Source: Burkholderiales bacterium (GTDB taxonomy: Bacteria > Pseudomonadota > Gammaproteobacteria > Burkholderiales > WYBJ01). Taken from it: DNA of 64,000 nucleotides. The position numbers were made by a program, and so were the translations under genes. Location: contig JADLAC010000027.1 in the NCBI GenBank assembly GCA_020848435.1, forward strand, positions 39,255 to 103,254, written 5' to 3'. Positions within the stretch are counted from its first letter, which is position 1. Every line of letters begins with the position of its first letter. A model generated the notes under the pieces. It saw nothing but the letters and a program-made list of their open reading frames with translations, searched no databases and had not been told where the DNA came from. Shown piece after piece: positions 8,674 through 17,408 of this stretch.

Positions 8674-8701
8674 TTTATCACGCGCTCTTCGAAGGCGTCA
8701 A
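8674..8701 (-). promoter_or_regulatory. Sigma70-type promoter of the riboswitch-permease transcript
   Basis: On the minus strand, TTGACG (8696-8701) and GATAAA (8674-8679) are separated by 16 bases. The predicted start near 8667 places the riboswitch aptamer about 30 bases into the RNA. The promoter lies just beyond the fhs stop codon. Confidence 0.55.
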
Positions 8702-8739
8702 CCGAACGGCGCAATCGAATCGATCTGCGGCGCGCGCTT

Positions 8740-10413
8740 TCAAAACAGCCCGACCACCTTGCCCTCGTCGTCGACGTCGATCTTCTCGGCCGAAGGGACT
8801 TTCGGCAATCCGGGCATGGTCATCATGTCGCCGCAGATCATGACGACGAACTCGGCGCCGGCGGCGAGCCGCACTTCGCGCACGTTGACCACATGGCCGC
8901 TCGGCGCGCCGCGCACGTTCGGGTCGGTCGAAAACGACGACTGCGTCTTGGCCACGCACACCGGGTAGTGGCCGTAGCCCGACTCCTGCAGCTCCTTGAT
9001 GCGGTTGCGCACCTTGGTGTCGGCGGTGATGTCGCTCGCCCCGTAGACGCGGGTGGCGATCTTCTTCATCTTCTCCCACAGCGTATCCGAATCCTCGTAC
9101 ACGAACGTGGGCCGGGACTTCTGCTCGCACAGCTCCACCACCGTGCGCGCCAGGTCCGCGGCGCCCTTGCCGCCGTCGGCCCAATGCGTGGCCACGACGA
9201 CTTTCACCCCGAGCTTGCCGATGCGATCGGTGAGCAGATCCATCTCGGCCTGGGTATCCGCGGTGAAGCGGTTGATCGACACCACGCAGGCAATGCCGTA
9301 GGTCTCTTTCACGTTGCGCACGTGGCGCTCGAGGTTGGCCAGGCCCTTCTCCAGCGCCGGCAGGTTCTCCACGTTGAGCTGCGCCCGCTCGACGCCGCCG
9401 TGGTGCTTGAGCGCGCGCACGGTCGCAACGATGACGCCGGCATTGGGCGTGAGCCCCGCCTTGCGGCACTTGATGTCGAGAAACTTCTCGGCGCCGAGAT
9501 CGGCGCCGAAGCCTGCCTCGGTCACCACGTAGTCGGCCAGCTTGAGCGCGGCCTGGGTCGCGGTCACCGAGTTGCAGCCGTGCGCGATGTTGGCGAACGG
9601 TCCGCCGTGGATGAACGCGGGATTGTTCTCCAGCGTCTGCACCAGGTTCGGCGCGATCTGATCCTTCAGCAGCACCGTCATGGCGCCGTGCGCCTTCAGA
9701 TCGCGCGCGCGCAGCGCCTTGCCGTCGCGCGTATAGCCGAACACGATGTTGCCCAGGCGCTGCTTCAGATCTTTGAGCGAAGTGGCCAGGCAGAAGATCG
9801 CCATCACCTCGGACGCCACCACGATATCGAAGCCGTCTTCGCGCGGGTAACCGTTGGCCGTGCCGCCGAGCGAGCAGACGATGTCGCGCAGCGCCCGGTC
9901 GTTCATATCCATCACCCGCCGCCAGGTGATGCGGCGCGCGTCGATGCCCAGCTCGTTGCCGTGGCTGATGTGGTTGTCGATCATCGCGGCGAGCAGGTTG
10001 TTCGCGAGCGCGATGGCGTTGAAGTCGCCGGTGAAGTGCAGGTTGATGTCTTCCATCGGCACGACCTGGGCGTAACCGCCGCCAGCGGCCCCGCCTTTCA
10101 CGCCGAAGACCGGGCCGAGCGAGGGCTCGCGCAAGCAGATCATCGCCTTCTTGCCGATGTGATTGAGCGCATCGCCGAGCCCGACGGTGGTGGTCGTCTT
10201 GCCTTCGCCGGCGGGTGTGGGGCTCATCGCGGTGACCAAGACGAGCTTGCCGTCCGGGCGCTCCTTCAGCCCGGCGATGAAATCGAGCGAGACCTTGGCC
10301 TTGTAATGCCCGTAGGGCTCGAGATGCGATTCGCCGATGCCGAGCTTCGCGGCGACCTCGACGATGCGCTGCATCTTCGCCCGCTGGGCGATCTCGATGT
10401 CGGATAAGGCCAT
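8740..10413 (-). CDS. fhs: Formate-tetrahydrofolate ligase
   Basis: A 557-residue cytoplasmic enzyme that makes 10-formyl-THF from formate, ATP and THF, the entry point for formate into one-carbon metabolism. Length and sequence are full for the family. The P-loop-like motif [20 protein letters not shown] is at about residues 64-82, followed by [20 protein letters not shown], and the [20 protein letters not shown] segment is intact. The ATG at 10413 is chosen for the GAGGAGCGAGG upstream; an in-frame start at 10440 lacks this. The gene has its own promoter with a perfect Fnr-type palindrome (10515-10528) and follows the formate dehydrogenase genes. In this setting it channels formate from oxalyl-CoA decarboxylation into biosynthesis. 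Confidence 0.97.
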   Translation of the reverse strand: MALSDIEIAQRAKMQRIVEVAAKLGIGESHLEPYGHYKAKVSLDFIAGLKERPDGKLVLVTAMSPTPAGEGKTTTTVGLGDALNHIGKKAMICLREPSLGPVFGVKGGAAGGGYAQVVPMEDINLHFTGDFNAIALANNLLAAMIDNHISHGNELGIDARRITWRRVMDMNDRALRDIVCSLGGTANGYPREDGFDIVVASEVMAIFCLATSLKDLKQRLGNIVFGYTRDGKALRARDLKAHGAMTVLLKDQIAPNLVQTLENNPAFIHGGPFANIAHGCNSVTATQAALKLADYVVTEAGFGADLGAEKFLDIKCRKAGLTPNAGVIVATVRALKHHGGVERAQLNVENLPALEKGLANLERHVRNVKETYGIACVVSINRFTADTQAEMDLLTDRIGKLGVKVVVATHWADGGKGAADLARTVVELCEQKSRPTFVYEDSDTLWEKMKKIATRVYGASDITADTKVRNRIKELQESGYGHYPVCVAKTQSSFSTDPNVRGAPSGHVVNVREVRLAAGAEFVVMICGDMMTMPGLPKVPSAEKIDVDDEGKVVGLF

Positions 10414-10485
10414 GTCCTCGCTCCTCGCAGGTTCGCACAATCGCCGAGTGCGCCCGGCACCGGCCGCGGCTTCGATAGGGCCGCA

Positions 10486-10528
10486 ACTATACTGGGCCGC
10501 ACAACGCAGCGCTCTTGACCGAGGTCAA
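10486..10528 (-). promoter_or_regulatory. fhs promoter with perfect Crp/Fnr-type palindrome
   Basis: TTGACCGAGGTCAA (10515-10528) has perfect TTGAC/GTCAA half-sites. A minus-strand -10 element TATAGT at 10486-10491 lies 23 bases downstream, giving a start near 10479 and a box centre near -42. The start codon is at 10413. Confidence 0.75.
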
Positions 10529-10629
10529 TTTTCCCCCGCGCGCGCCGCTCGCGGGTCACACCGGGTGCGCCAGCGCGGTTCGTCGAATGCTGCGTCCGCG
10601 GCGGCCGCTGACAGACAACGCGTGCCGAT

Positions 10630-13440
10630 CTAGCCCGTGTGCGCGAGCGCCAGCACCTGCCCGCCGCCGTAGGACGAAAGCGGTGTCAGCTCGCCGCCCT
10701 TGCTGACTTGCACCGCGCAGTACTTGAACTCGGGAATCTTGCCGAATGGATCGAGCGCCGGATTGGTCAACAGGTTCGCGGCCGCCTCGTAGAAACAGAA
10801 GGGGATGAACACCGCGCCGAGCGGCGTGCCGTCGTCGGCGCGCGCGTACAGTGTGACCTGGCCGCGCCGCGACCGTACCGTGATCACGTCGCCCGCGTGC
10901 ACGCCTAGGCGTTCGAGCTCGAGCGGATGCAGCGATGCCGTCGCCTCAGGCTCGATGGCATCGAGCACGCCCGAGCGCCGCGTCATGGCCCCGGTATGCC
11001 AATGCTCGAGCTGGCGCCCCGTGATGAGCACCAGCGGATAATCCGCATCCGGACGCTCGGCGGCCGGAATGATGTCGGCGGGGACGAAGCGCGCCTTCCC
11101 CGTCGGCGTGGGGAAGCCGTCGATGAACACCACCGGCTCGCCCGGGTCGCCCTCTTGGAGGCAGGGATAGGTGACGCAGCCCTCGGCCTCGAGCCGGCTC
11201 CAGGTGATGCCAGCGATCGAGGGCATGGCCTTGCGCATCTCTTCGAACACGTCTTCGGGCCCGGTGTAGTTCCAGTCCAGGCCCAGGCGCTGCGCGATCT
11301 GCTGGATGATCCACAGGTCGGGCATGGCATCGCCGGGCGGATCGAGCGCCTGGCGTCCGAGCTGCACCATGCGATCGGTATTGGTCACCGTACCGGTCTT
11401 CTCCGGCCATGCGCTCGCGGGCAGGATGACATCGGCGTGGTAGCAAGTCTCGGTCAGGAAGATCTCCTGTACCACCAGGAAATCGAGCGCCGCGAGCGCG
11501 TCACGCGCGTGGTGTGCGTCGGGATCGGACATCGCGGGGTTCTCCCCCATGATGTACATGCCGCGGATCTCCTTCGCGCGGGCGGCATTGACGATCTCGA
11601 CCACGGTCAGACCGCGCTTGGCATCGAGCGAGGCGCCCCACAGCGATTCGAACCTGGCGTGCGCCTTGGGATCGTCCACGAACTGGTAATCGGGGAATAC
11701 CATCGGGATGAGACCCGAATCAGACGCCCCCTGGACGTTGTTCTGGCCGCGCAGGGGATGCAATCCGCAGCCCGGCCGCCCGACCTGGCCCGTCATCAGG
11801 CACAGCGCGATCAGGCAGCGGGCGTTGTCGGTGCCGTGGACATGCTGCGAGATGCCCATGCCCCACAAGATCATCGAAGCACGCGAGCGCGCGTACAGGC
11901 GCGCCACCGCCTTGATGGTTTCGGCCGCTATGCCGCACACCGGCGCCATCGCCTCGGGGCTGTAGCCCTCGACGTTCTTGCGCAGCTCCTCGTAGCCGAT
12001 GGTGCGGCTGGCGATGAACGCCTCGTTCACCAGGCCCTCGTGCACGATGGTGTGCATCATCGCATTCAACAGCGCGACATCGGTATCGGGCTTGAACTGC
12101 AGGTGGTAGGTGGCGTGACGCGACAGATCGGAGCGGCGCGGATCGGCGTAGATCAATTTCGTGCCGCGTTTGACCGCGTTCTTGATCCAGGTCGCGGCGA
12201 CCGGATGATTCGAGGTCGGGTTGGCGCCGATGAGGAAGATCACCTCGGCATGGGCGACGTCGTTCACCTGGTTCGAGACCGCCGCCGAGCCGATGCCTTC
12301 GAGCAACGCGGCCACCGACGAGGCATGACACAGCCGCGTGCAATGATCGACGTTGTTGCTGCCGAAGCCGGTACGCACCAGCTTCTGGAACAGGTATGCC
12401 TCCTCGTTGCTGCCCTTGGCCGAGCCGAAACCCGCCAAGGCACGTTTGCCGTGGCTGTCGCGGATGTGGCGCAGCTTCGCTGCGCTCAGCGCGAGTGCCT
12501 CGTCCCAGCTCGCCTCGCGGAACACCTCCATTGGTTTGGCGGGATCCATGACGAAATCGCCGCTTTTCGGCACGCCGGGCTTGCGAATGAGCGGGCGCGT
12601 GAGCCGCTGCGGATGGCTCACATAGTCGAAGCCGTAGCGGCCCTTGACGCACAGCCGGCCACGATTCGACGGACCGTCGCGCCCCTCGACGTAGAGGATG
12701 CGATCGTCCTTGACGTGATAGGTGAGCTGGCAGCCCACGCCGCAGTACGGGCAGACCGAATGCACCTGGGCGTCCGCCACTTCCATGCCGACATCGCCGG
12801 CGGGCATCAGCGCGCCCGTCGGGCACGCCTGCACGCACTCGCCGCAGCCCACGCAGGTGGACGCGCCCATCGGATCGTCAAAATCGAACACTATCTTGGA
12901 ATGCGCGCCGCGGAACGCGTAGCCGATGACATCGTTGACCTGCGCTTCCCGGCAAGCGCGCACGCAGCGCGTACACTGGATGCAGGCGTCGAGATGCACC
13001 GCGATGCCGTGGTGCGAAGCGTCGGGCGCGGGCTGAGCGCGCGGGACGAAGCGCGGGCTCGTCACCTTGAGCTTCTTCGCCCAGCGATCGAGCTCGCTGT
13101 CGAGCCGATACGAACGCTCGGGCATGTCCGCGGCCAACAGCTCCAGCACCATCGCCTGCGAGTTGCGCGCGCGCTCGCTGTCGCTCGTGACCTCCATCGC
13201 GGGCACGGGCTTGCGGCAGCACGAGGCCGCCAGCACGCGCTCGCCCTTGACCTCGACCATGCACGCCCGGCAGTTGCCGTCCGGGCGCAGGCCCGGCTTA
13301 TAGCACAGGCGCGGAATCTCCACCCCGGCGCGCTCGGCCGCCCGCAGGATGGTTTCATCGCCGAAGGCAAGGATGTCCTTGCCGTTGAGCTTGAACGCAA
13401 TGGGCTCGGGCTTGGGTGCGGCCGCGGTCAGGGTGGTCAT
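10630..13440 (-). CDS. fdhA: NAD-dependent formate dehydrogenase, Mo/W catalytic alpha subunit
   Basis: A 936-residue molybdopterin enzyme that oxidises formate to CO2. Domain order: N-terminal [2Fe-2S] ferredoxin domain (Cys46, 57, 60, 74/75), two [4Fe-4S] clusters (Cys153/156/159/163 and Cys196/199/202/206), the [4Fe-4S] Mo-domain site (Cys230/233/237/264), then the bis-MGD domains. The catalytic motif DHCTRLCHASSV places Cys371 and His372 in the active site, so this is a cysteine rather than selenocysteine enzyme. The C-terminal molybdopterin dinucleotide-binding domain includes ITGRQLEHWHTGAMTRR. It follows fdhB by seven bases. The two-subunit layout resembles the FDH1 enzyme of methylotrophs, which uses tungsten; the metal cannot be told from sequence. 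Confidence 0.95.
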   Translation of the reverse strand: MTTLTAAAPKPEPIAFKLNGKDILAFGDETILRAAERAGVEIPRLCYKPGLRPDGNCRACMVEVKGERVLAASCCRKPVPAMEVTSDSERARNSQAMVLELLAADMPERSYRLDSELDRWAKKLKVTSPRFVPRAQPAPDASHHGIAVHLDACIQCTRCVRACREAQVNDVIGYAFRGAHSKIVFDFDDPMGASTCVGCGECVQACPTGALMPAGDVGMEVADAQVHSVCPYCGVGCQLTYHVKDDRILYVEGRDGPSNRGRLCVKGRYGFDYVSHPQRLTRPLIRKPGVPKSGDFVMDPAKPMEVFREASWDEALALSAAKLRHIRDSHGKRALAGFGSAKGSNEEAYLFQKLVRTGFGSNNVDHCTRLCHASSVAALLEGIGSAAVSNQVNDVAHAEVIFLIGANPTSNHPVAATWIKNAVKRGTKLIYADPRRSDLSRHATYHLQFKPDTDVALLNAMMHTIVHEGLVNEAFIASRTIGYEELRKNVEGYSPEAMAPVCGIAAETIKAVARLYARSRASMILWGMGISQHVHGTDNARCLIALCLMTGQVGRPGCGLHPLRGQNNVQGASDSGLIPMVFPDYQFVDDPKAHARFESLWGASLDAKRGLTVVEIVNAARAKEIRGMYIMGENPAMSDPDAHHARDALAALDFLVVQEIFLTETCYHADVILPASAWPEKTGTVTNTDRMVQLGRQALDPPGDAMPDLWIIQQIAQRLGLDWNYTGPEDVFEEMRKAMPSIAGITWSRLEAEGCVTYPCLQEGDPGEPVVFIDGFPTPTGKARFVPADIIPAAERPDADYPLVLITGRQLEHWHTGAMTRRSGVLDAIEPEATASLHPLELERLGVHAGDVITVRSRRGQVTLYARADDGTPLGAVFIPFCFYEAAANLLTNPALDPFGKIPEFKYCAVQVSKGGELTPLSSYGGGQVLALAHTG

Positions 13441-13447
13441 CGGGGTT

Positions 13448-15130
13448 TCACTCGATTTCGTCGGCGAAATACTTCATCACGCAGCGCAGCGGATTCGGCG
13501 CCGCCTGGCCCAGCCCGCAGATCGACGCATCGGCCATCACGGCGGACAACTGCTCGATGAGATCCTGGTCCCACAGCGGGTCCTCGATCAGGCTGAGAGC
13601 CTTGGCGGTACCGACGCGGCAAGGCGTGCACTTGCCGCACGACTCGTCGGCGAAAAAGCGCATGACGTTCATGGCCGCGTCGCGCGCCCTGTCGGCCTGC
13701 GACAGCACCATGATCGCGGCCGAACCGATGAAGCAGCCGTAGGGCTGAAGTGTGTCGAAATCGAGCGCGACATCGGCCAGGCTCGCCGGCAGGATGCCGC
13801 CTGAAGCGCCGCCCGGGAGATACGCGTACAGCCGGTGCCCATCCTGCATGCCGCCGCAGTATTCGTCGATCAGCTCGCGCACGCTGATGCCCGCGGGCGC
13901 GAGGTGAACGCCGGGTTTCTTCACCCGCCCCGAAACCGAAAACGAGCGCAGTCCCTTGCGCCCGCGCCGCCCGTGCCCGGCGAACCAGTCCGGCCCCTTT
14001 TCCAGGATCTCGCGCACCCAGTACAGGGTTTCCATGTTGTGCTCGAGGGTGGGACGATCGAACAACCCGAGCTGCGCGACGTACGGCGGACGCAGCCGCG
14101 GCATGCCGCGCTTGCCTTCGATCGACTCGATCATGGCCGACTCTTCGCCGCAAATGTATGCCCCGGCACCGCGCCGCAACTCGATCCGCGGCAGCGGCGC
14201 GGGCGGATCGGCTTGCAGGCGTTGCAGCTCGCGGCCGAGGATTTCGCGGCAACCGGCGTATTCGTCGCGCAGGTAGACGTAGCACGCCTCGATGCCGACG
14301 CACCAGGCCGCGATCAGCATGCCTTCCAGGAATCGGTGCGGATCGCGCTCGAGATAGAACCGATCCTTGAAGGTGCCGGGCTCGCCTTCATCGATGTTCA
14401 CCGCCATGAGCCTCGGCGGCGGTTCGGAGCGCACCAGGCGCCACTTGCGCCCGGCCGGAAAACCCGCGCCGCCAAGCCCGCGCAACCCCGAGCCCTCCAT
14501 GGCCTGCATGAGCGTTTCGGCATCGCGTTGTCCGGCCATGCATTGCGCATAAAGCGAATAGCCACCGCTCGCACGGTACGCGTCGTAATCGACATAGGTT
14601 GCGACCGGACAGCGCAGCCGTTTCGTCTCCACCAGCGGCTTCACCTTCTCGGCGCTCGCCTGTGGCACCGGATTCTGCCCCACCACGGCGACCGGCGCCT
14701 GCTCGCAGCGGCCGACGCACGGCGCGGAAACGACGCGCACGTCGGCGCCGAAACACTCCCGCAGGCTCGCCAGCAGCGATTTCGCACCGGCGAGCTCGCA
14801 CGCGAGCGAATCGCACACGCGCACCGTGATCGGCGCGGGCGGCGCGTCGCCATCCTTCAGCACGTCGAAGTGATGATAGAAGGTCGCGACCTCGAACACT
14901 TCGGCCGGAGCCAGATCCATTTCGCGCGCCAGTGCGACCAGGTGCGGCGCCGACAAATGGCCGAAGTGGTCCTGCAGCTTGTGCAAGTGCTCGAGCAACA
15001 GGTCGCGCCGGCGCGGCGCATCGCCCAGCAACTCGAGCACCTCCGCCAATGCCCGCGGATCGAGCGCCCGGCCCTTGGGAAGCGCACGTGCGCGCCGCGA
15101 TCCGCGTAGCGCGGGCTTGTGTTCACCCAT
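13448..15130 (-). CDS. fdhB: Formate dehydrogenase beta subunit, NuoE-NuoF fusion
   Basis: A 560-residue NAD+-reducing subunit. The N-terminal third is NuoE-like, with [2Fe-2S] ligands Cys106, Cys111, Cys138 and Cys142 (VCDSLACEL and APCVGRC). The rest is NuoF-like: GLRGLGGAGFPAGRKW at about 216-230 and GAGAYICGEESAM at 321-333 form the NADH/FMN site, and ESCGKCTPCRVGT with Cys498/501/504 plus Cys538 binds a [4Fe-4S] cluster. It receives electrons from FdhA and passes them to NAD+. The fusion of the E and F parts is the arrangement of FDH1-type enzymes; typical FdsABG enzymes keep them separate. It lies between sucD (45 bases upstream) and fdhA (7 bases downstream). No fdsC, fdsD or fdhD gene is seen nearby. 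Confidence 0.94.
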   Translation of the reverse strand: MGEHKPALRGSRRARALPKGRALDPRALAEVLELLGDAPRRRDLLLEHLHKLQDHFGHLSAPHLVALAREMDLAPAEVFEVATFYHHFDVLKDGDAPPAPITVRVCDSLACELAGAKSLLASLRECFGADVRVVSAPCVGRCEQAPVAVVGQNPVPQASAEKVKPLVETKRLRCPVATYVDYDAYRASGGYSLYAQCMAGQRDAETLMQAMEGSGLRGLGGAGFPAGRKWRLVRSEPPPRLMAVNIDEGEPGTFKDRFYLERDPHRFLEGMLIAAWCVGIEACYVYLRDEYAGCREILGRELQRLQADPPAPLPRIELRRGAGAYICGEESAMIESIEGKRGMPRLRPPYVAQLGLFDRPTLEHNMETLYWVREILEKGPDWFAGHGRRGRKGLRSFSVSGRVKKPGVHLAPAGISVRELIDEYCGGMQDGHRLYAYLPGGASGGILPASLADVALDFDTLQPYGCFIGSAAIMVLSQADRARDAAMNVMRFFADESCGKCTPCRVGTAKALSLIEDPLWDQDLIEQLSAVMADASICGLGQAAPNPLRCVMKYFADEIE

Positions 15131-15175
15131 CTCGAAACGCCTTTCGTGGAGCGATTCTAGGAGCCAGGCAGCTAG

Positions 15176-16051
15176 CTACAGCACCGACTGGAGCAAGCGC
15201 CCCATTTCCGCCGGATTGCGCGTGGTCTTGATGCCGCATTCTTCCATGATCGCGAGCTTTTCCGCGGCCGTCCCCTTGCCCCCGGAGATGATCGCGCCGG
15301 CGTGACCCATGCGCTTCCCGGGCGGCGCGGTCACCCCGGCGATGAACCCGACCACGGGCTTGCGCATGTTCGCCTTGACCCAGCGCGCCGCCTCCTCCTC
15401 GTCCGAGCCGCCGATCTCGCCCACCATCACCACGGCTTCGGTCGACGGATCGTCGTTGAACATGCGCATGACATCGACGTGCTTGAGACCGTTGATCGGG
15501 TCGCCGCCGATGCCGACGCAGCTCGATTGGCCGAGACCGAGCGCGGTCAACTGGCTCACGGCCTCGTAAGTCAGCGTGCCCGAGCGCGACACCACCCCGA
15601 CCGGCCCTTGCTTGTGAATGTGCCCCGGCATGATGCCGATCTTCAATTGGTCGGGGGTGATGACGCCGGGACAATTGGGCCCGATCAATAGTGTTCTCTT
15701 ACCGCGCATGCGATAGCGCGTCCGGATCATGTCGCGTACCGGAATTCCCTCGGTGATGCAGATCACCAGGTCGAGATCGGCGTCGACCGCTTCCTCGATC
15801 GCCGCCGCCGCATAGGGCGGCGGCACGTAGATGACCGAGACGTTGGCGCCGGTTTGCGCTTTGGCTTCGCGCACGGTATTGAATATGGGCACCCCTTCGA
15901 ACGCCTGGCCGCCCTTGCCCGGCGTGACGCCGGCGACGTAGCAGGCACGCCCGTTCGCGTACTTGATCCCCGCGCTGGTGTGGAACTGACCGGTCTTGCC
16001 GGTAATGCCTTGGGTGAGGACCCGCGTCGCCTTGTCGATCAGGATGGCCAT
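15176..16051 (-). CDS. sucD: Succinate-CoA ligase, alpha subunit
   Basis: A 291-residue subunit with an N-terminal CoA-binding Rossmann domain ([26 protein letters not shown]) and a C-terminal ligase domain. [20 protein letters not shown] and [18 protein letters not shown] are present; the His of GHAGAI is the phosphorylated residue. It catalyses ADP-forming interconversion of succinyl-CoA and succinate. The start is one base after the sucC stop. The sequence fits SucD rather than the malate-CoA ligase MtkB as far as can be judged by eye. Its placement in an operon with formate dehydrogenase, outside any TCA cluster, suggests supply of succinyl-CoA for CoA transfer to oxalate (inference). Confidence 0.93.
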   Translation of the reverse strand: MAILIDKATRVLTQGITGKTGQFHTSAGIKYANGRACYVAGVTPGKGGQAFEGVPIFNTVREAKAQTGANVSVIYVPPPYAAAAIEEAVDADLDLVICITEGIPVRDMIRTRYRMRGKRTLLIGPNCPGVITPDQLKIGIMPGHIHKQGPVGVVSRSGTLTYEAVSQLTALGLGQSSCVGIGGDPINGLKHVDVMRMFNDDPSTEAVVMVGEIGGSDEEEAARWVKANMRKPVVGFIAGVTAPPGKRMGHAGAIISGGKGTAAEKLAIMEECGIKTTRNPAEMGRLLQSVL

Positions 16052-16052
16052 C

Positions 16053-17219
16053 TCATTGCCCCTTGGCCGCCGCGATCACCTTCTGGGCGGCGTCGGCCAT
16101 GTTGGCCGCCGCTATCGTGGCGAGCCCCGATTGCGCCAGGATGGTCTTGCCAAGCTCGACGTTCGTGCCTTCGAGGCGCACCACCAGCGGCACCTTGAGC
16201 GACACCTGGCGCGCGGCCTCGACCAGCGCGGTGGCGATCACGTCGCATTTCATGATGCCGCCGAAGATGTTCACCAGGATCGCCTTCAGCTCCGGGTTGC
16301 GCAGCATGATCTTGAACGCTTCGGTCACGCGCTCTGCGGTCGCCCCGCCGCCTACGTCGAGAAAATTCGCCGGGGCGCCGCCGTAGAACTTGATGATGTC
16401 CATGGTCGCCATGGCGAGCCCCGCGCCGTTCACCAGGCAGCCGATGTCGCCCTGGAGCTGGATGTACGACAGGTCGTGCTTGGAGGCTTCGATCTCGGCC
16501 GGGTCCTCTTCGTCGAGATCGCGCAATGCGGCGATCTCCGGATGACGATAGAGCGCGTTGTCATCGAAGTTCATCTTGGCATCGAGCGCCAGCACGCTGC
16601 CCTGCCCGGTGAGGATCATGGGATTGATCTCGGCGAGACTCGCGTCGGTGCCGTCGAATGCCCGGTAGAGGTCCTGCAACAACGTGCGCGCTTGCGGCAG
16701 CGCGCTGTGCGCAATGCCGATCTTGCGCGCGACCTCGTCGGCGTGCGCGTCGCTCAAGCCGGCGAACGGATCGATCGCCACCTTGTGAATCTTTTCCGGG
16801 GAGTTGGCGGCCACCTCTTCGATGTCCATGCCGCCCTCGGCGCTCGCCATCAACACCACGCGCTGGGAGACGCGATCGACCACCATGCCGACGTAGTACT
16901 CCTGGCGGATATCGGCGCCCTCTTCGACCAGCAGCCGGCGCACGGTCTGCCCCGCCGGACCGGTCTGGTGGGTCACGAGCTGCATGCCGAGGATGGTGCC
17001 GGCGTGCGCCCGCAGCTCCTCCTCGGAGCGTGCGAGCTTCACGCCGCCGCCCTTGCCGCGGCCGCCGGCGTGAATTTGCGCTTTCACCACCCATACGTTG
17101 CCGCCGAGCTTGCGCCCTGCCTCGACCGCTTCGTCGACGGAGAAGCACGCGATGCCGCGCGGCGTGGGCACGCCGAACTTCCTCAATACCTCTTTGGCCT
17201 GGTATTCGTGGATTTTCAT
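16053..17219 (-). CDS. sucC: Succinate-CoA ligase, beta subunit
   Basis: A 388-residue ATP-grasp subunit starting [20 protein letters not shown], the canonical SucC beginning, with [20 protein letters not shown], the [11 protein letters not shown] metal-site segment and [17 protein letters not shown], plus [13 protein letters not shown]. An upstream in-frame ATG (17363) would add 48 residues that do not resemble SucC, so 17219 is used. It is the first gene of the sucC-sucD-fdhB-fdhA operon and has an Fnr-type box in its promoter (17296-17309). Confidence 0.94.
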   Translation of the reverse strand: MKIHEYQAKEVLRKFGVPTPRGIACFSVDEAVEAGRKLGGNVWVVKAQIHAGGRGKGGGVKLARSEEELRAHAGTILGMQLVTHQTGPAGQTVRRLLVEEGADIRQEYYVGMVVDRVSQRVVLMASAEGGMDIEEVAANSPEKIHKVAIDPFAGLSDAHADEVARKIGIAHSALPQARTLLQDLYRAFDGTDASLAEINPMILTGQGSVLALDAKMNFDDNALYRHPEIAALRDLDEEDPAEIEASKHDLSYIQLQGDIGCLVNGAGLAMATMDIIKFYGGAPANFLDVGGGATAERVTEAFKIMLRNPELKAILVNIFGGIMKCDVIATALVEAARQVSLKVPLVVRLEGTNVELGKTILAQSGLATIAAANMADAAQKVIAAAKGQ

Positions 17220-17266
17220 CTCAACTCGATCGGACCCGTGCGATGCGGCCTCGAGCGCGGCAATCC

Positions 17267-17309
17267 AATCTAATCGATCGGCGCGCGGCCGCACCTTGAC
17301 CGCGGTCAA
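17267..17309 (-). promoter_or_regulatory. sucCD-fdhBA promoter with perfect Crp/Fnr-type palindrome
   Basis: TTGACCGCGGTCAA (17296-17309) is perfectly palindromic. A minus-strand -10 candidate TAGATT lies at 17267-17272, exactly 23 bases away as at oxc and fhs. The predicted start near 17260 gives a 41-base leader to sucC. Confidence 0.72.
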
Positions 17310-17408
17310 TTCCGCGGATGCGGCGCCGGCTTGGCCTGCCGGCCAGTGCGTGACCGGCCGCAATACCCGAGAGCATCCGGGCAGCCGGCGCAGTATAGCA
17401 TCCTCGAT

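Noticed and set aside
12160..12190. A TTGACC-like sequence resembling the Fnr-type box
   Set aside because: It lies inside fdhA with only one half-site and no adjacent promoter elements; codon content explains it.
10630..13440. Selenocysteine in the formate dehydrogenase
   Set aside because: The active-site position is an ordinary Cys codon (Cys371) and the frame has no internal TGA.
15176..17219. Malate-CoA ligase (MtkAB) instead of SucCD
   Set aside because: The beta chain start and internal blocks match canonical SucC, and no other serine-cycle genes are nearby; activity on malate is not excluded by eye.
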